The position numbers were made by a program, and so were the translations under genes. 64,000 bases of DNA from Spirilliplanes yamanashiensis. GTDB taxonomy: Bacteria; Actinomycetota; Actinomycetes; Mycobacteriales; Micromonosporaceae. The notes under the pieces were generated by a model. The model saw only the letters and a list, made by a program, of their open reading frames with translations. It was not told where the DNA came from and made no database searches. Positions 27,324 to 37,313 of the stretch are shown here, piece by piece; position 1 is the stretch's first letter, and every line of letters starts with the position of its first letter. The stretch spans positions 62,001 through 126,000 of the forward strand of contig NZ_BOOY01000016.1 of the NCBI RefSeq assembly GCF_016863475.1, read 5' to 3'.

Positions 27324-28663
27324 GCTCGGGCGCGCTCCCAGCGCAGGTCGCCGCGGTCGACGACGAGGGTGTACCCGGCGACCGGCGCGCCGGTCTCCAG
27401 CGCCGCCGCCACCTGCTCCAGCAGCTCCGCCACCGAGCCGGGCCAGCCGACCGGGTCCAGGCCGCGCTCGCCGGTGAACTCGGCGACCCGGCCGGTGCCG
27501 CCCGGCCGCCGGTCCACGACCAGGCCGTCGCCGCCGATCGTCCACGCGAACGGCACCAGGCCGACGGGGCTGAGCCGGGCGTACCACTCGTCGTGGCCGG
27601 CGGCCACCTCCCAGTTCCCCGCCGCCTCGTCGCCGATGTCGGCCACCGACATCAGCTCGTAGCCGGGCGGCATGACGTGTCCGACGCCGCCGTCGTGGCG
27701 GCGCAGCGACGCCACCAGGTCGCCGGGGAACACCGTGGCGACCCGCCGCTGCACGGCGGCGATCGCCGCGGGGTCGGCGGGCCGCCCCAGGTCGGACGTG
27801 CCCGGGGCGACCGCCGCGAGCCGGCGCTCGATGCGCCGCCACGCCGCGGTCACCCGGGCGGTCTGCGCCGCTGTGGGCACGGCCGGGGTCAGCGCGGGGT
27901 CGGGCACCGGGCACACGTCGTCGCCAACGGAGAACACGGGATCGGGCTCCGGCGTCCACTCCGGCGGGCCCGGGCGCTCCGCTGCCGGGTCCGGCTCGAC
28001 GTGGTTGACCGACGGCCCGTCCGGCCGCAGCGCGGCCGCGGTCCACAGCCCGGTCGCGACCACGACGAGCACGGCGAGCGCCGCCGCCGCGAGCCGCCGC
28101 ACCGGCAGCCGGGGGCGGCGCGCCCGCCACGCCCGGAGCCGCTGGTCGCGCGGTGGCCGGGCGGCCGGGCGGCCCGTGCCCGCGTGCAGGTGCGGCGGCA
28201 GCCAGGCGCGGGCCTCGGCCCGCGTGGGCGCGCCCCGCACCGCCGCGGCGGCGCCGGCGGCCAGCACCTCGACCGGCAGGCCGCGCCCGCGCGCCGCGTC
28301 GGCGGCGAGGGTCGCGTCGTCGCCGGGGCCGGCCACCGGGATCACCGGCGCGGCCAGGGCCGCGGCGAGGTCGGCGAGGGTCCAGCCGCCGGGGCCGAGC
28401 GGGTCGAGCAGCCCCACCGGCGCGCCGGCGAGCACCAGGTCGTGGGTCTCGCCGAGGCCGCGCACCCGCTCGACCGCGTCCGCGAGCCGCTGCGGGGCGC
28501 CGGTCAGCACGTCGACCCCGGGCGGCGGCGGGCCCTCGCCGGTCAGCCGCAGCACCGCCACGGGCACCGCCGACGCGGCGGCCAGCGCCGCCACGGCGGC
28601 CGCCCACCCCGGGTCCGGCCCCGCGGCGGCGACCACCCACGCTCCCCCGCCGGGCCAGGTCAC
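27278..28663 (-). CDS. Degenerate BioD-like domain / transmembrane helix / SMI1-KNR4 domain protein
   Basis: A protein of 461 residues with three parts. Residues 1-140 resemble dethiobiotin synthetase: 'LGPGGWTLADLAAALAAPVIPVAG' is the BioD 'GGxTLADLAxxLxxPV' region, but the P-loop position reads GPDPGWAAA, with no Lys or Thr for ATP. After an Arg/Pro-rich linker there is one transmembrane helix (about 190-211). The C-terminal half is an SMI1/KNR4 domain ('AAVQRRVATVFPGDLVASLRRHDGG' and 'PPGYELMSVADIGDE'). SMI1 domains often belong to immunity proteins, but no toxin gene is nearby. GTG 28663 lies 7 nt after a TACGGT box; GTG 28672 is an alternative. Confidence 0.65.
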   Translation of the reverse strand: MTWPGGGAWVVAAAGPDPGWAAAVAALAAASAVPVAVLRLTGEGPPPPGVDVLTGAPQRLADAVERVRGLGETHDLVLAGAPVGLLDPLGPGGWTLADLAAALAAPVIPVAGPGDDATLAADAARGRGLPVEVLAAGAAAAVRGAPTRAEARAWLPPHLHAGTGRPAARPPRDQRLRAWRARRPRLPVRRLAAAALAVLVVVATGLWTAAALRPDGPSVNHVEPDPAAERPGPPEWTPEPDPVFSVGDDVCPVPDPALTPAVPTAAQTARVTAAWRRIERRLAAVAPGTSDLGRPADPAAIAAVQRRVATVFPGDLVASLRRHDGGVGHVMPPGYELMSVADIGDEAAGNWEVAAGHDEWYARLSPVGLVPFAWTIGGDGLVVDRRPGGTGRVAEFTGERGLDPVGWPGSVAELLEQVAAALETGAPVAGYTLVVDRGDLRWERARAQVAAGSNWVRCSSA

Positions 28664-28703
28664 GACTGTCACCGTACGGGCCCCGCGGGCGTCGCGTGGC
28701 CGG

Positions 28704-29378
28704 TCAGGCGCGGGCGGCGTACTCCCGGAAGCGGTCGACCGCCCGGCCGCGCACGGCCGGGCCGTGGCCGAACACCGCGGTGTCGAAGTCGAGCTCCGCC
28801 AGCCGGGCGACGCTGCGGCGGGCCGCCGCGTGGTCGGCGGTGACCATCGCGGGGGTCGAGCCGAGCCGGCGGCGGCCGCCCGCGGCGGCGTCGCCCGCGA
28901 ACAGGACGCCGCCGGACCGGTCGAGCAGGTACGACACGTGCCCGGCCGTGTGGCCGGGGGTGTGGATCGCGGTGATGCCGTCGACCCGGGTGGGCCCGTC
29001 GGCGGTCAGCACGTCGTCCACCGGGGCGGGTTCGGCCGCGCCGATGATCCGGCCGACCAGCTTGACCACCGGGTGGGTCGGCGTCACGCGTTCCGCGCCG
29101 GTCACGACGGGCACGTCGGCCGCGTGGGCGACGACCGCCGCACCGGAGCGCCGGCGCAGGTCGGCCAGGCCGCCGGTGTGGTCCGGGTGGTGGTGGGTGA
29201 GCAGGATGGTGTGCACGTCGCCGACCTGCCGGCGCAGCCCGTGCAGCGCCCGCTCGATGCGGTGGCCGCGGCCCGGCAGGCCGGTGTCGACGAGCACCAC
29301 GCCGTCGTCGACCACGATCAGGTGGGCGTGGGCGTACCCGATCCGGACCTCGACCACACCGTCGGCCACCTCGCGCAT
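28704..29378 (-). CDS. MBL-fold metallo-hydrolase (glyoxalase II-like)
   Basis: A protein of 224 residues. The zinc motif THHHPDHTGG is near residue 61, with further ligands in 'IHTPGHTAGHVSYL', 'FAGDAA' and 'VFGHGPAV'. It is a compact hydrolase of the glyoxalase II-like MBL group; the substrate is unknown. ATG 29378 has a GATGAT -10-like box 7 nt upstream; an in-frame ATG at 29390 would add four residues. It is divergent from recQ. Confidence 0.84.
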   Translation of the reverse strand: MREVADGVVEVRIGYAHAHLIVVDDGVVLVDTGLPGRGHRIERALHGLRRQVGDVHTILLTHHHPDHTGGLADLRRRSGAAVVAHAADVPVVTGAERVTPTHPVVKLVGRIIGAAEPAPVDDVLTADGPTRVDGITAIHTPGHTAGHVSYLLDRSGGVLFAGDAAAGGRRRLGSTPAMVTADHAAARRSVARLAELDFDTAVFGHGPAVRGRAVDRFREYAARA

Positions 29379-29456
29379 GGCGCCGATCATCGCACCCCGC
29401 CACCCGTCCTGTGGACAACTCGGGGGCGCCTCACCGGGGGCTCGTAGGATCGCCGG

Positions 29457-31301
<1,845 letters not shown>

Positions 31302-31307
31302 GCGGGC

Positions 31308-31334
31308 GGGGGGTGCGCCACCGGCGCACCCCCC
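31308..31334. terminator. Bidirectional terminator hairpin between recQ and the MMPL gene
   Basis: GGGGGGTGCGCC pairs perfectly with GGCGCACCCCCC (12-bp stem) around an ACC loop, placed between two converging genes. No T-tract. Confidence 0.75.
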
Positions 31335-31348
31335 GTTCACCACCGCCG

Positions 31349-33649
31349 TCAGACGGTCGCGGGCACGCGCTCCGGCTCGGCGGCGCCGGCCAGCTCCTTG
31401 CGCAGCTTCTCGCCCTCGATGTCGACGTTGGGCAGCACCCGGTCCAGCCACCGCGGCAGCCACCACGCGCCCCGGCCGAGCAGCGACATCACCGCGGGCA
31501 CGATCGTCATGCGCACGATGAACGCGTCGATCGCCACGCCGATGGCCAGCGCGAAGCCCATCGACTTGATGACCGGGTCGTCGAGCAGGATGAACCCGGC
31601 GAACACCGACGTCATGATGAGCGCGGCGGCGGTGACGACGCGGGCGCCGTGGCCCATGCCGTTGATGGTGGCCTGCCGGGCGGTGTCGCCGTGCACGAAG
31701 TCCTCGCGCATCCGCGACACCAGGAACACCTCGTAGTCCATGGCGAGGCCGAACAGGATGCCGATGAGCAGGATCGGCAGGAAGCTGACCAGCGGTCCGG
31801 GGGTGTCGACGCCGAGCCAGCTCGCCAGGTGGCCCTCCTGGAACACCAGCACGGTGATGCCGAAGGTGGCGGCGACGGTGAGCAGGAAGCCGGCGGCGGC
31901 CTTGACGGGCACCAGGATCGACCGGAACACGAGCATCAGCAGCAGCACGGACAGCCCGACGACGAGCCCGAGGTACAGCGGCATGGCGTCGGACAGCTTC
32001 TCGGACACGTCGATGCCCACGGCGGTCTGGCCGGTGAGGGACACGTCGGCGTCCTCGACGCCCGCGACCGTGGCGCGGATGTCGCGCACCAGGTCCTCGG
32101 TGGCCTCGTCGGTGGGGCCGGTGGCCGGGATGACGGCGAGCAGCGCGGTGCGCTGGTCGGCGCTGAACGACGGCGGGGTGAGGGCGAGCAGGTTCTTCGT
32201 GCCGGTCAGCGACCCGGTGACGGACTGGACGGTGGCGGCGGTCGTCGCGGGCGAGTCGCTGGACACGACCATGGCGAGGCGGCCGGTGAAGCCGGGCCCG
32301 AAGCCCTCGGTGATGAGGTCGGCGGCCTCGCGCAGCGACGTGCCGGGGGCGGCGGAGGACGCGTCGGGCAGGGCGACGCGCATGTCGGAGGCGGGGATGG
32401 CGAGCGCGCCGAGGCCGACGACGCCGAGCAGGATGACCGGGATGCGGGCCTTGATGACGCCGCGGGCCCAGCGGAAGCCGAAGGTCTCCCGGCCGCCGGC
32501 GGTGGTGCCGGTGGCGGCGGCGCCGGGCGCCGCGTGGGCGGCGGTGTGGGCGGACGGCGCGGCGGGCTCGCCCGAGGCGGCGTGCTCGGCGGCGTGCCCG
32601 GCGGCGTGCCCGGCGGCGTGCTCGGCGGCGTGCCCGGCGGCGGCGCGGCGCTGGGAGCGGGACATGATCCGGGTGCCGGCGAAGCCGAGCAGGGCGGGCA
32701 GCAGGGTCAGCGCGACGAGCACGGCGACGGCGACGGTGCCGGCGGCGGCGAGGCCCATGACGGTGAGGAACGGGATGTCGACGACGGCCAGGCCGGCCAG
32801 GGCGATGACGACCGTGATGCCGGCGAACACGACGGCGGAGCCGGCGGTGCCGACCGAGCGGCCGGCGGCCTCGTCGGGCTCGTGCTCGGCGAGCAGCTGC
32901 CGGTAGCGGGAGGTGATGAACAGCGCGTAGTCGATGCCGACGGCGAGGCCGAGCATGAGGGCGAGGACCGGCGCGGTGCTGGTCAGCTCGATGGTGCTGC
33001 TGAGGGCGTACAGGCCGGCCATGCCGGCGCCGACGCCGAGCAGGGCGGTCAGCATGGTCATGCCGGCGGCGACGAGGGAGCCGAAGGTGACGACGAGCAC
33101 GACGAGGGCGACGGCGACGCCGATGGCCTCGGTGGCGCCGACCTCGGGCTCGCCGCCCAGGACCTCGCCGCCGTGCTCGACGCGCAGGCCGGCGGCCTCG
33201 GCGGCGGCGCCGCTGTTCTCGTAGGCGGTGCGCTGGGCGTCGGTGACCTCGTCGGTGGTCTTCTCGAACTGCACCTGGATCAGCGCGTACCGGCCGTCGG
33301 GCGACAGGGCCCTGGCGGCGAACGGGTCGACGGCGCCGACGACGCCGGGCAGCCGGCCGGCCTCGGCGACGAGGGCGTCGACGGCGGCCTTGTCGGCGGT
33401 GAGCTGCTTGCCGGCCGGCGCGGCGACGACGATGGTGCCGGTGGCGCCGCTGGCCTCGGGGAACTCGCGGGCGAGGGCGTCCAGCGCCCGCTGCGACTCG
33501 GTGCCGGGCATGGTGAAGTTGCTGGCGGTCGGGCCCATGAACGCCGCGGCCGAGCCGCCGAGCGCGGCCAGCACGACGAGCCAGACGGCGAGCACGAGCT
33601 TGCGGCGCCGGAACGAGCCGCGGCCCAGCCGGTACAGGAGGGTTGCCAT
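31349..33649 (-). CDS. MMPL-family RND transporter
   Basis: A protein of 766 residues with two six-helix repeats and two extracellular loops, the MMPL layout used for export of lipids or other hydrophobic compounds. It has the characteristic 'GIDYALFITSRYRQ' and 'LAMDYEVFLVSRMRED' motifs in the two TM4-equivalent helices. The cytosolic loop between the halves holds a His/Ala-rich stretch encoded by five 12-nt DNA repeats. It follows tetR after 9 nt; its AAGGA ribosome site overlaps the tetR TAA stop, so the two are co-transcribed and repressed together. Confidence 0.92.
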   Translation of the reverse strand: MATLLYRLGRGSFRRRKLVLAVWLVVLAALGGSAAAFMGPTASNFTMPGTESQRALDALAREFPEASGATGTIVVAAPAGKQLTADKAAVDALVAEAGRLPGVVGAVDPFAARALSPDGRYALIQVQFEKTTDEVTDAQRTAYENSGAAAEAAGLRVEHGGEVLGGEPEVGATEAIGVAVALVVLVVTFGSLVAAGMTMLTALLGVGAGMAGLYALSSTIELTSTAPVLALMLGLAVGIDYALFITSRYRQLLAEHEPDEAAGRSVGTAGSAVVFAGITVVIALAGLAVVDIPFLTVMGLAAAGTVAVAVLVALTLLPALLGFAGTRIMSRSQRRAAAGHAAEHAAGHAAGHAAEHAASGEPAAPSAHTAAHAAPGAAATGTTAGGRETFGFRWARGVIKARIPVILLGVVGLGALAIPASDMRVALPDASSAAPGTSLREAADLITEGFGPGFTGRLAMVVSSDSPATTAATVQSVTGSLTGTKNLLALTPPSFSADQRTALLAVIPATGPTDEATEDLVRDIRATVAGVEDADVSLTGQTAVGIDVSEKLSDAMPLYLGLVVGLSVLLLMLVFRSILVPVKAAAGFLLTVAATFGITVLVFQEGHLASWLGVDTPGPLVSFLPILLIGILFGLAMDYEVFLVSRMREDFVHGDTARQATINGMGHGARVVTAAALIMTSVFAGFILLDDPVIKSMGFALAIGVAIDAFIVRMTIVPAVMSLLGRGAWWLPRWLDRVLPNVDIEGEKLRKELAGAAEPERVPATV
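32581..32640. repeat. Five tandem 12-bp repeats inside the MMPL gene
   Basis: Five consecutive copies of CGTGCYCGGCGG, differing only at the sixth base. On the coding (minus) strand they encode alternating 'AAGH/AAEH' units, giving a histidine every four residues in the central cytosolic loop. A further partial unit follows. Confidence 0.85.
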
Positions 33650-33658
33650 GTCGGATCC

Positions 33659-34210
33659 TTAGTCGGTCGGTCGGTCGGACGCGAGGAGCAGGGCGCGCCT
33701 GGCGACGCGGGTCAGCGCGTCCCGCAGGCCGGGGTGGGGGTCGGCGGCGTGTTCGAGGCCGACCTGGCACAGGCCGCTGAGCACGACCTGCGCGGCGATC
33801 TGGTCGGCGGGGTCGGCGGAGCCGCCGGCGAAGGCGCTGCAGAGCCGGTCGACGATCGGCTTGAACTCCGCCAGGGCGGGCATGTCGACGAGGTGCGGGT
33901 CGGCGTAGAGGAGGCCGACCTCGCTGCGGTACTCCAGGACGAGGTCGACGAAGCCGTCGACGGCGGCGGCGCGGGCGTCGTCGCCGGTCAGCCCGGTGAG
34001 GCGGGCGTCGAGGTCGAACGCGGCGGCGGCGGCGGGGCGCAGCAGTTCGCGCAGGATCGCGTCCTTGCCGGCGAAGTGGTAGAGCAGGGTGGCCTTGGAG
34101 CAGCCGACCGCGGCGGCGATGTCGCTGAGCGGGGTGCCGCGGAAGCCGTCGCGGGCGAACAGGCGCGCGGAGACGGTCAAGATGTCGTCGCGGGTGCGGT
34201 TGCGGGCCAT
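33659..34210 (-). CDS. TetR-family repressor of the MMPL transporter
   Basis: A protein of 183 residues. Helix-turn-helix in the N-terminus: 'RDDILTVSARLFARDGFRGTPLSDIAAAVGCSKATLLYHFAGKD'. The C-terminal domain is a variable ligand-binding helical bundle. ATG 34210 is preceded by an ideal GGAGGTGAT site. Two operator palindromes lie immediately upstream, so autorepression of the tetR-MMPL operon is very likely. Confidence 0.92.
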   Translation of the reverse strand: MARNRTRDDILTVSARLFARDGFRGTPLSDIAAAVGCSKATLLYHFAGKDAILRELLRPAAAAAFDLDARLTGLTGDDARAAAVDGFVDLVLEYRSEVGLLYADPHLVDMPALAEFKPIVDRLCSAFAGGSADPADQIAAQVVLSGLCQVGLEHAADPHPGLRDALTRVARRALLLASDRPTD

Positions 34211-34239
34211 CCGGCATCACCTCCGTCCCCCACCATGCC

Positions 34240-34272
34240 TGACCGATCGGCCAGGTTCTGACCGATCGGTCA
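34240..34272. promoter_or_regulatory. Double TetR operator
   Basis: TGACCGATCGGCCA (34240-34253, one mismatch) and TGACCGATCGGTCA (34259-34272, a perfect 14-bp palindrome) are spaced 19 nt start to start. They cover the region just upstream of tetR, as expected for two dimers binding near-adjacent turns. Confidence 0.85.
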
Positions 34273-34301
34273 AGATGTGACGCGGGTAACGACGGGGCGG
34301 G

Positions 34302-35510
34302 TCAGGCCACCGGGACGGGGCGGCGCTCCAGCCCGAAGCTCACCGCGGCGAGGCCGAGCCCCGCCGCCGCCAGGACGAGCCCCGCCCAGGCGGGCGACAG
34401 GTAGCCGTGCCCGCGGGCGATGACCACCCCGCCGAGCGCCGCGCCGAGGCTGTTGGCGATGTTCATGGCGGACTGGTTCACGGCGGCGCCCATCAGCTGC
34501 GCGCCCGGCGCGACGGCGATCAGCCGCGCCTGCAGGGCCGGGCCGAGGAACAGGCTGGCCGCCCCGACCAGGAAGGCGCCCGCGAACAGGCCGGCTGGCA
34601 GGTGGGCGACCAGCGCGAACGCCAGGATCGAGGCGAGCACGGCGGCGAACCCGCCCAGCATCGAGCGGCGCAGGTCGCGGTCGGCGGCCCAGCCGCCCAG
34701 GGCGTTGCCGGCGGTCATGCCGAGCCCGACGGCGCCCAGCACCCACGGCACCGCGGCCGGCCCCAGGCCCGCCACGTCGGTGGTGACCGGCGCGATGTAG
34801 CTGGTGACGGCGAAGAACCCGGCGAAGCCGATCGCGGCGACGCCCGCCACGAGCCACACCTGCCCGGAGCGGAACGCGCGCAGCTCCGCCCGCGGCGACG
34901 CCCCGGCGGCCACCGGGATCTCCGGCACCGTGCGCACCGACGCGGCCAGCGTGAGGGCGAACATGACCGTGATCGCCGCGTACGCCACCCGCCACCCGGC
35001 GTGCTGGCCCAGCAGGGTGACCAGCGGGACGCCCACCACGTTGGCCGCGGTGAGCCCGCTGAGCACCAGCGCGAAGCCGCGCGCCTGGCTGCCCGGGCCG
35101 AGGATCGTGGCGGCGACCATGCCGGCCGCGCCGAAGTAGGCGCCGTGCGGCAGCCCGGCGAGGAAGCGGGCCGCCAGCGCCAGCTCGAACGTGGGCGCGG
35201 CGGCGGACGCGGCGGTGCCGGCGACGAACAGGCCGAGCAGCCCGAGCACCAGCAGCCGCCGCGGCACCCGCGCGGTCAGCGCCGCAATGGTGGGCGCACC
35301 GGCGACGACCCCGAGGGCGTACGCGGTGATCGTCCACCCGGCGTGGGCGACGGCGTCAGGGGCCGAGCGGGCGTGCTCGGCGGGCAGCAGCCCCCGCGCG
35401 ATCTCGGGCAGCAGCCCCATCGCGACGAACTCGGTGAGGCCGACGGCGAACCCGCCGAGCGCCAGGGCGGCGAGCGCGGCGCGCCGGCGGCCGGGGGTCA
35501 GCTCCTGCAC
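34302..35510 (-). CDS. MFS transporter, AraJ-like DHA1 family
   Basis: A protein of 402 residues with 12 helices. The N-terminus 'LALGGFAVGLTEFVAMGLLPEIA' is characteristic of the sugar-efflux/AraJ (CynX-like) DHA1 group; 'SAMNIANSLGAALGGVVIARG' near the C-terminus is another shared motif. Probably an exporter of sugars or drugs; the substrate is unknown. GTG 35510 is chosen by the conserved N-terminus. It is divergent from the methyltransferase at 35550 over 39 nt. Confidence 0.87.
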   Translation of the reverse strand: MQELTPGRRRAALAALALGGFAVGLTEFVAMGLLPEIARGLLPAEHARSAPDAVAHAGWTITAYALGVVAGAPTIAALTARVPRRLLVLGLLGLFVAGTAASAAAPTFELALAARFLAGLPHGAYFGAAGMVAATILGPGSQARGFALVLSGLTAANVVGVPLVTLLGQHAGWRVAYAAITVMFALTLAASVRTVPEIPVAAGASPRAELRAFRSGQVWLVAGVAAIGFAGFFAVTSYIAPVTTDVAGLGPAAVPWVLGAVGLGMTAGNALGGWAADRDLRRSMLGGFAAVLASILAFALVAHLPAGLFAGAFLVGAASLFLGPALQARLIAVAPGAQLMGAAVNQSAMNIANSLGAALGGVVIARGHGYLSPAWAGLVLAAAGLGLAAVSFGLERRPVPVA

Positions 35511-35549
35511 GCCGCGACTATAGGACGGCGGCCACGCTACGGTCGGCGG

Positions 35550-36224
35550 ATGCCCGCCGAGCGTGATCATGCCGACCCCGCGGGGACCGACGGGGTGCGC
35601 GCCGCCTACGACGCCGTCGCGCGCGGGTACGCCGACGCGATCGGCGGCGAGCTGGCCGGCAAGCCGCTCGACCGGGCGCTGCTGGCCGCCGTGGCGGAGC
35701 TGGCCGCCGGGGGCCGGCTCGCCGACGTGGGGTGCGGGCCGGGCCACGTGACCGCGTTCCTGGCCGGGCGTCACCCCGACGTGCTGGGCATCGACCTGTC
35801 CCCCGCGATGGTGGCCGTGGCCCGCGAGCGGCACCCCGGCCCGGCGTACGAGGCGGGCTCGATGCTGGCCGACCGGGCGGGCGCGCGGTGGGCGGGCGCG
35901 GTGGCCATGTACTCGGTGATCCACCTGTCCGACGCCGACCGGCGGCTGGCGTTCCGGCGGCTGCGGGCGGCGCTGCGGCCCGGCGGGTGGCTGCTGGTGG
36001 CGTTCCACGTCGACGAGGACGGTACCCCGGCGGGCGGGCGGCGCCGGGTCACCGACTGGTTCGGCGCGGCCGTCGACCTGGAGTTCCGGTTCCTGGACCC
36101 GGCGGCGGTGGCGGCCGAGCTGGCGGCGGCGGGCCTCACCGTGGAGTCGGTCACCACCCGCCGCCCGGCCGGCGGTGAGCACCCCAGCAACCGGGCGTAC
36201 GTGCTGGCGCGGCGGGCCGGCTGA
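35550..36224 (+). CDS. SAM-dependent class I methyltransferase
   Basis: A protein of 224 residues. SAM motif I 'LADVGCGPGHVTAFLAGR', motif II acidic residue in 'VLGIDLSPAMVAVARERHP', post-I and motif III 'LRPGGWLLVAFHVDEDG'. The acceptor is unknown. TACGGT (35538-35543) lies 6 nt before the ATG, a leaderless arrangement. It is divergent from the MFS gene. Confidence 0.85.
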   Translation: MPAERDHADPAGTDGVRAAYDAVARGYADAIGGELAGKPLDRALLAAVAELAAGGRLADVGCGPGHVTAFLAGRHPDVLGIDLSPAMVAVARERHPGPAYEAGSMLADRAGARWAGAVAMYSVIHLSDADRRLAFRRLRAALRPGGWLLVAFHVDEDGTPAGGRRRVTDWFGAAVDLEFRFLDPAAVAAELAAAGLTVESVTTRRPAGGEHPSNRAYVLARRAG

Positions 36225-36286
36225 GCACTGGCGGGGCGCACGGCGCCCGTGCCACCATGCGCACGGGTTCACCGAAGGGAGCCGCC

Positions 36287-37312
36287 GTGACCGGAGCAGC
36301 ACATCGGCCGGTGCCGGTGCGGCGGCCGACGATCGATCAGGTCGCGCGGCACGCGGGCGTCGGGCGGGGCACCGTCTCGCGGGTCATCAACGGCTCGGCG
36401 CACGTCAGCGACGAGGCGCGGGCCGCGGTGCACGCGGCGGTGGCCGAGCTGGGCTACGTGCCGAACCGGGCCGCCCGCGCGCTGGTCACCGACCGCACCG
36501 ACTCGATCGCGATCGTGGTGTCCGAGACCGGCGAGCGGTTCTTCGCCGAGCCGTTCTTCGGCCTCATCGTGCGGGCGATCGGCGCGGCCCTCAACGACGC
36601 CGAGCAGCAGCTGATCCTCATCACCGCGGGCTCGCCGGCCGAGCGGGCCCGGCTGGAGCACTACCTGACCCGCCAGCACGTCGACGGCGCGGTGCTGCTG
36701 TCGCTGCACGGCGACGACCCGCTGCCCGGGCAGCTGGAGGAGCGCGGCATCGCCACGGTGCGGGTGGGGCGGCCGCCGGCCGGCGCTGGCGGCGGCTACT
36801 GGGTCGACGCCGACAACGAGGGCGGCTCGCGGCAGGCGGTGGCGCACCTGGCGGCGCGGGCCCGGCACCGGATCGGCGCTATCGCCGGGCCGCAGGACAT
36901 GGTCGTCGGGCAGGCCCGGCTGGCCGGTTTCCGCGCGGTGGCGGGCGACGCCGCGCCCGTCGAGTACGGCGACTTCAGCGACCCGAGCGGCGCGGCGGCG
37001 ATGACCCGGCTGCTGGAGCGCGAGCCGGGCCTCGACGGCGTGGTCGCCGCGTCCGACGCGATGGCGGCGGGCGCGCTGCGGGTGCTGCGCGCGGCGGGCC
37101 GGCGGGTGCCGGAGGACGTCGCGGTGGTGGGCTTCGACGACTCGGTCATCGCCGCCCAGACCGACCCGCCGCTGACGAGCGTCCACCAGCCCGTCGACCG
37201 GATGGGCCGCGAGCTGGTGGCGCTGCTGCTGTCCCGGCTGCGCGGCGGCGAGGACCCGGGCCGCCGGGAGATCGTGCTGGGCACCGAGCTGGTGGTGCGC
37301 CGGTCCAGCTGA
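36287..37312 (+). CDS. LacI-family regulator (CebR-like paralogue, orphan)
   Basis: A protein of 341 residues. DNA-binding region 'PTIDQVARHAGVGRGTVSRVINGSA', hinge 'NRAARALVTDRTD', sugar-binding core with 'VDADNEGGSRQAVAHL' and C-terminal 'VVGFDDSVIAAQTDPPLTSVHQP'. It is closely similar throughout to the regulator at 61335. GTG 36287 follows a GAAGGGA site. No sugar gene is adjacent, so its targets are probably elsewhere or the gene is a stray duplicate. Confidence 0.9.
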   Translation: MTGAAHRPVPVRRPTIDQVARHAGVGRGTVSRVINGSAHVSDEARAAVHAAVAELGYVPNRAARALVTDRTDSIAIVVSETGERFFAEPFFGLIVRAIGAALNDAEQQLILITAGSPAERARLEHYLTRQHVDGAVLLSLHGDDPLPGQLEERGIATVRVGRPPAGAGGGYWVDADNEGGSRQAVAHLAARARHRIGAIAGPQDMVVGQARLAGFRAVAGDAAPVEYGDFSDPSGAAAMTRLLEREPGLDGVVAASDAMAAGALRVLRAAGRRVPEDVAVVGFDDSVIAAQTDPPLTSVHQPVDRMGRELVALLLSRLRGGEDPGRREIVLGTELVVRRSS

Positions 37313-37313
37313 C

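Noticed and set aside
27325-27345. CebR-box-like sequence (GGGCGCGCTCCCA) near the end of the second ABC exporter
   Set aside because: It deviates at several positions from TGGGAGCGCTCCCA and lies inside the coding 3' end of the SMI1-domain gene, far from any sugar promoter.
32581-32640. Tandem 12-bp repeats as a CRISPR array
   Set aside because: No spacers, units are contiguous and coding, and no cas genes are present.
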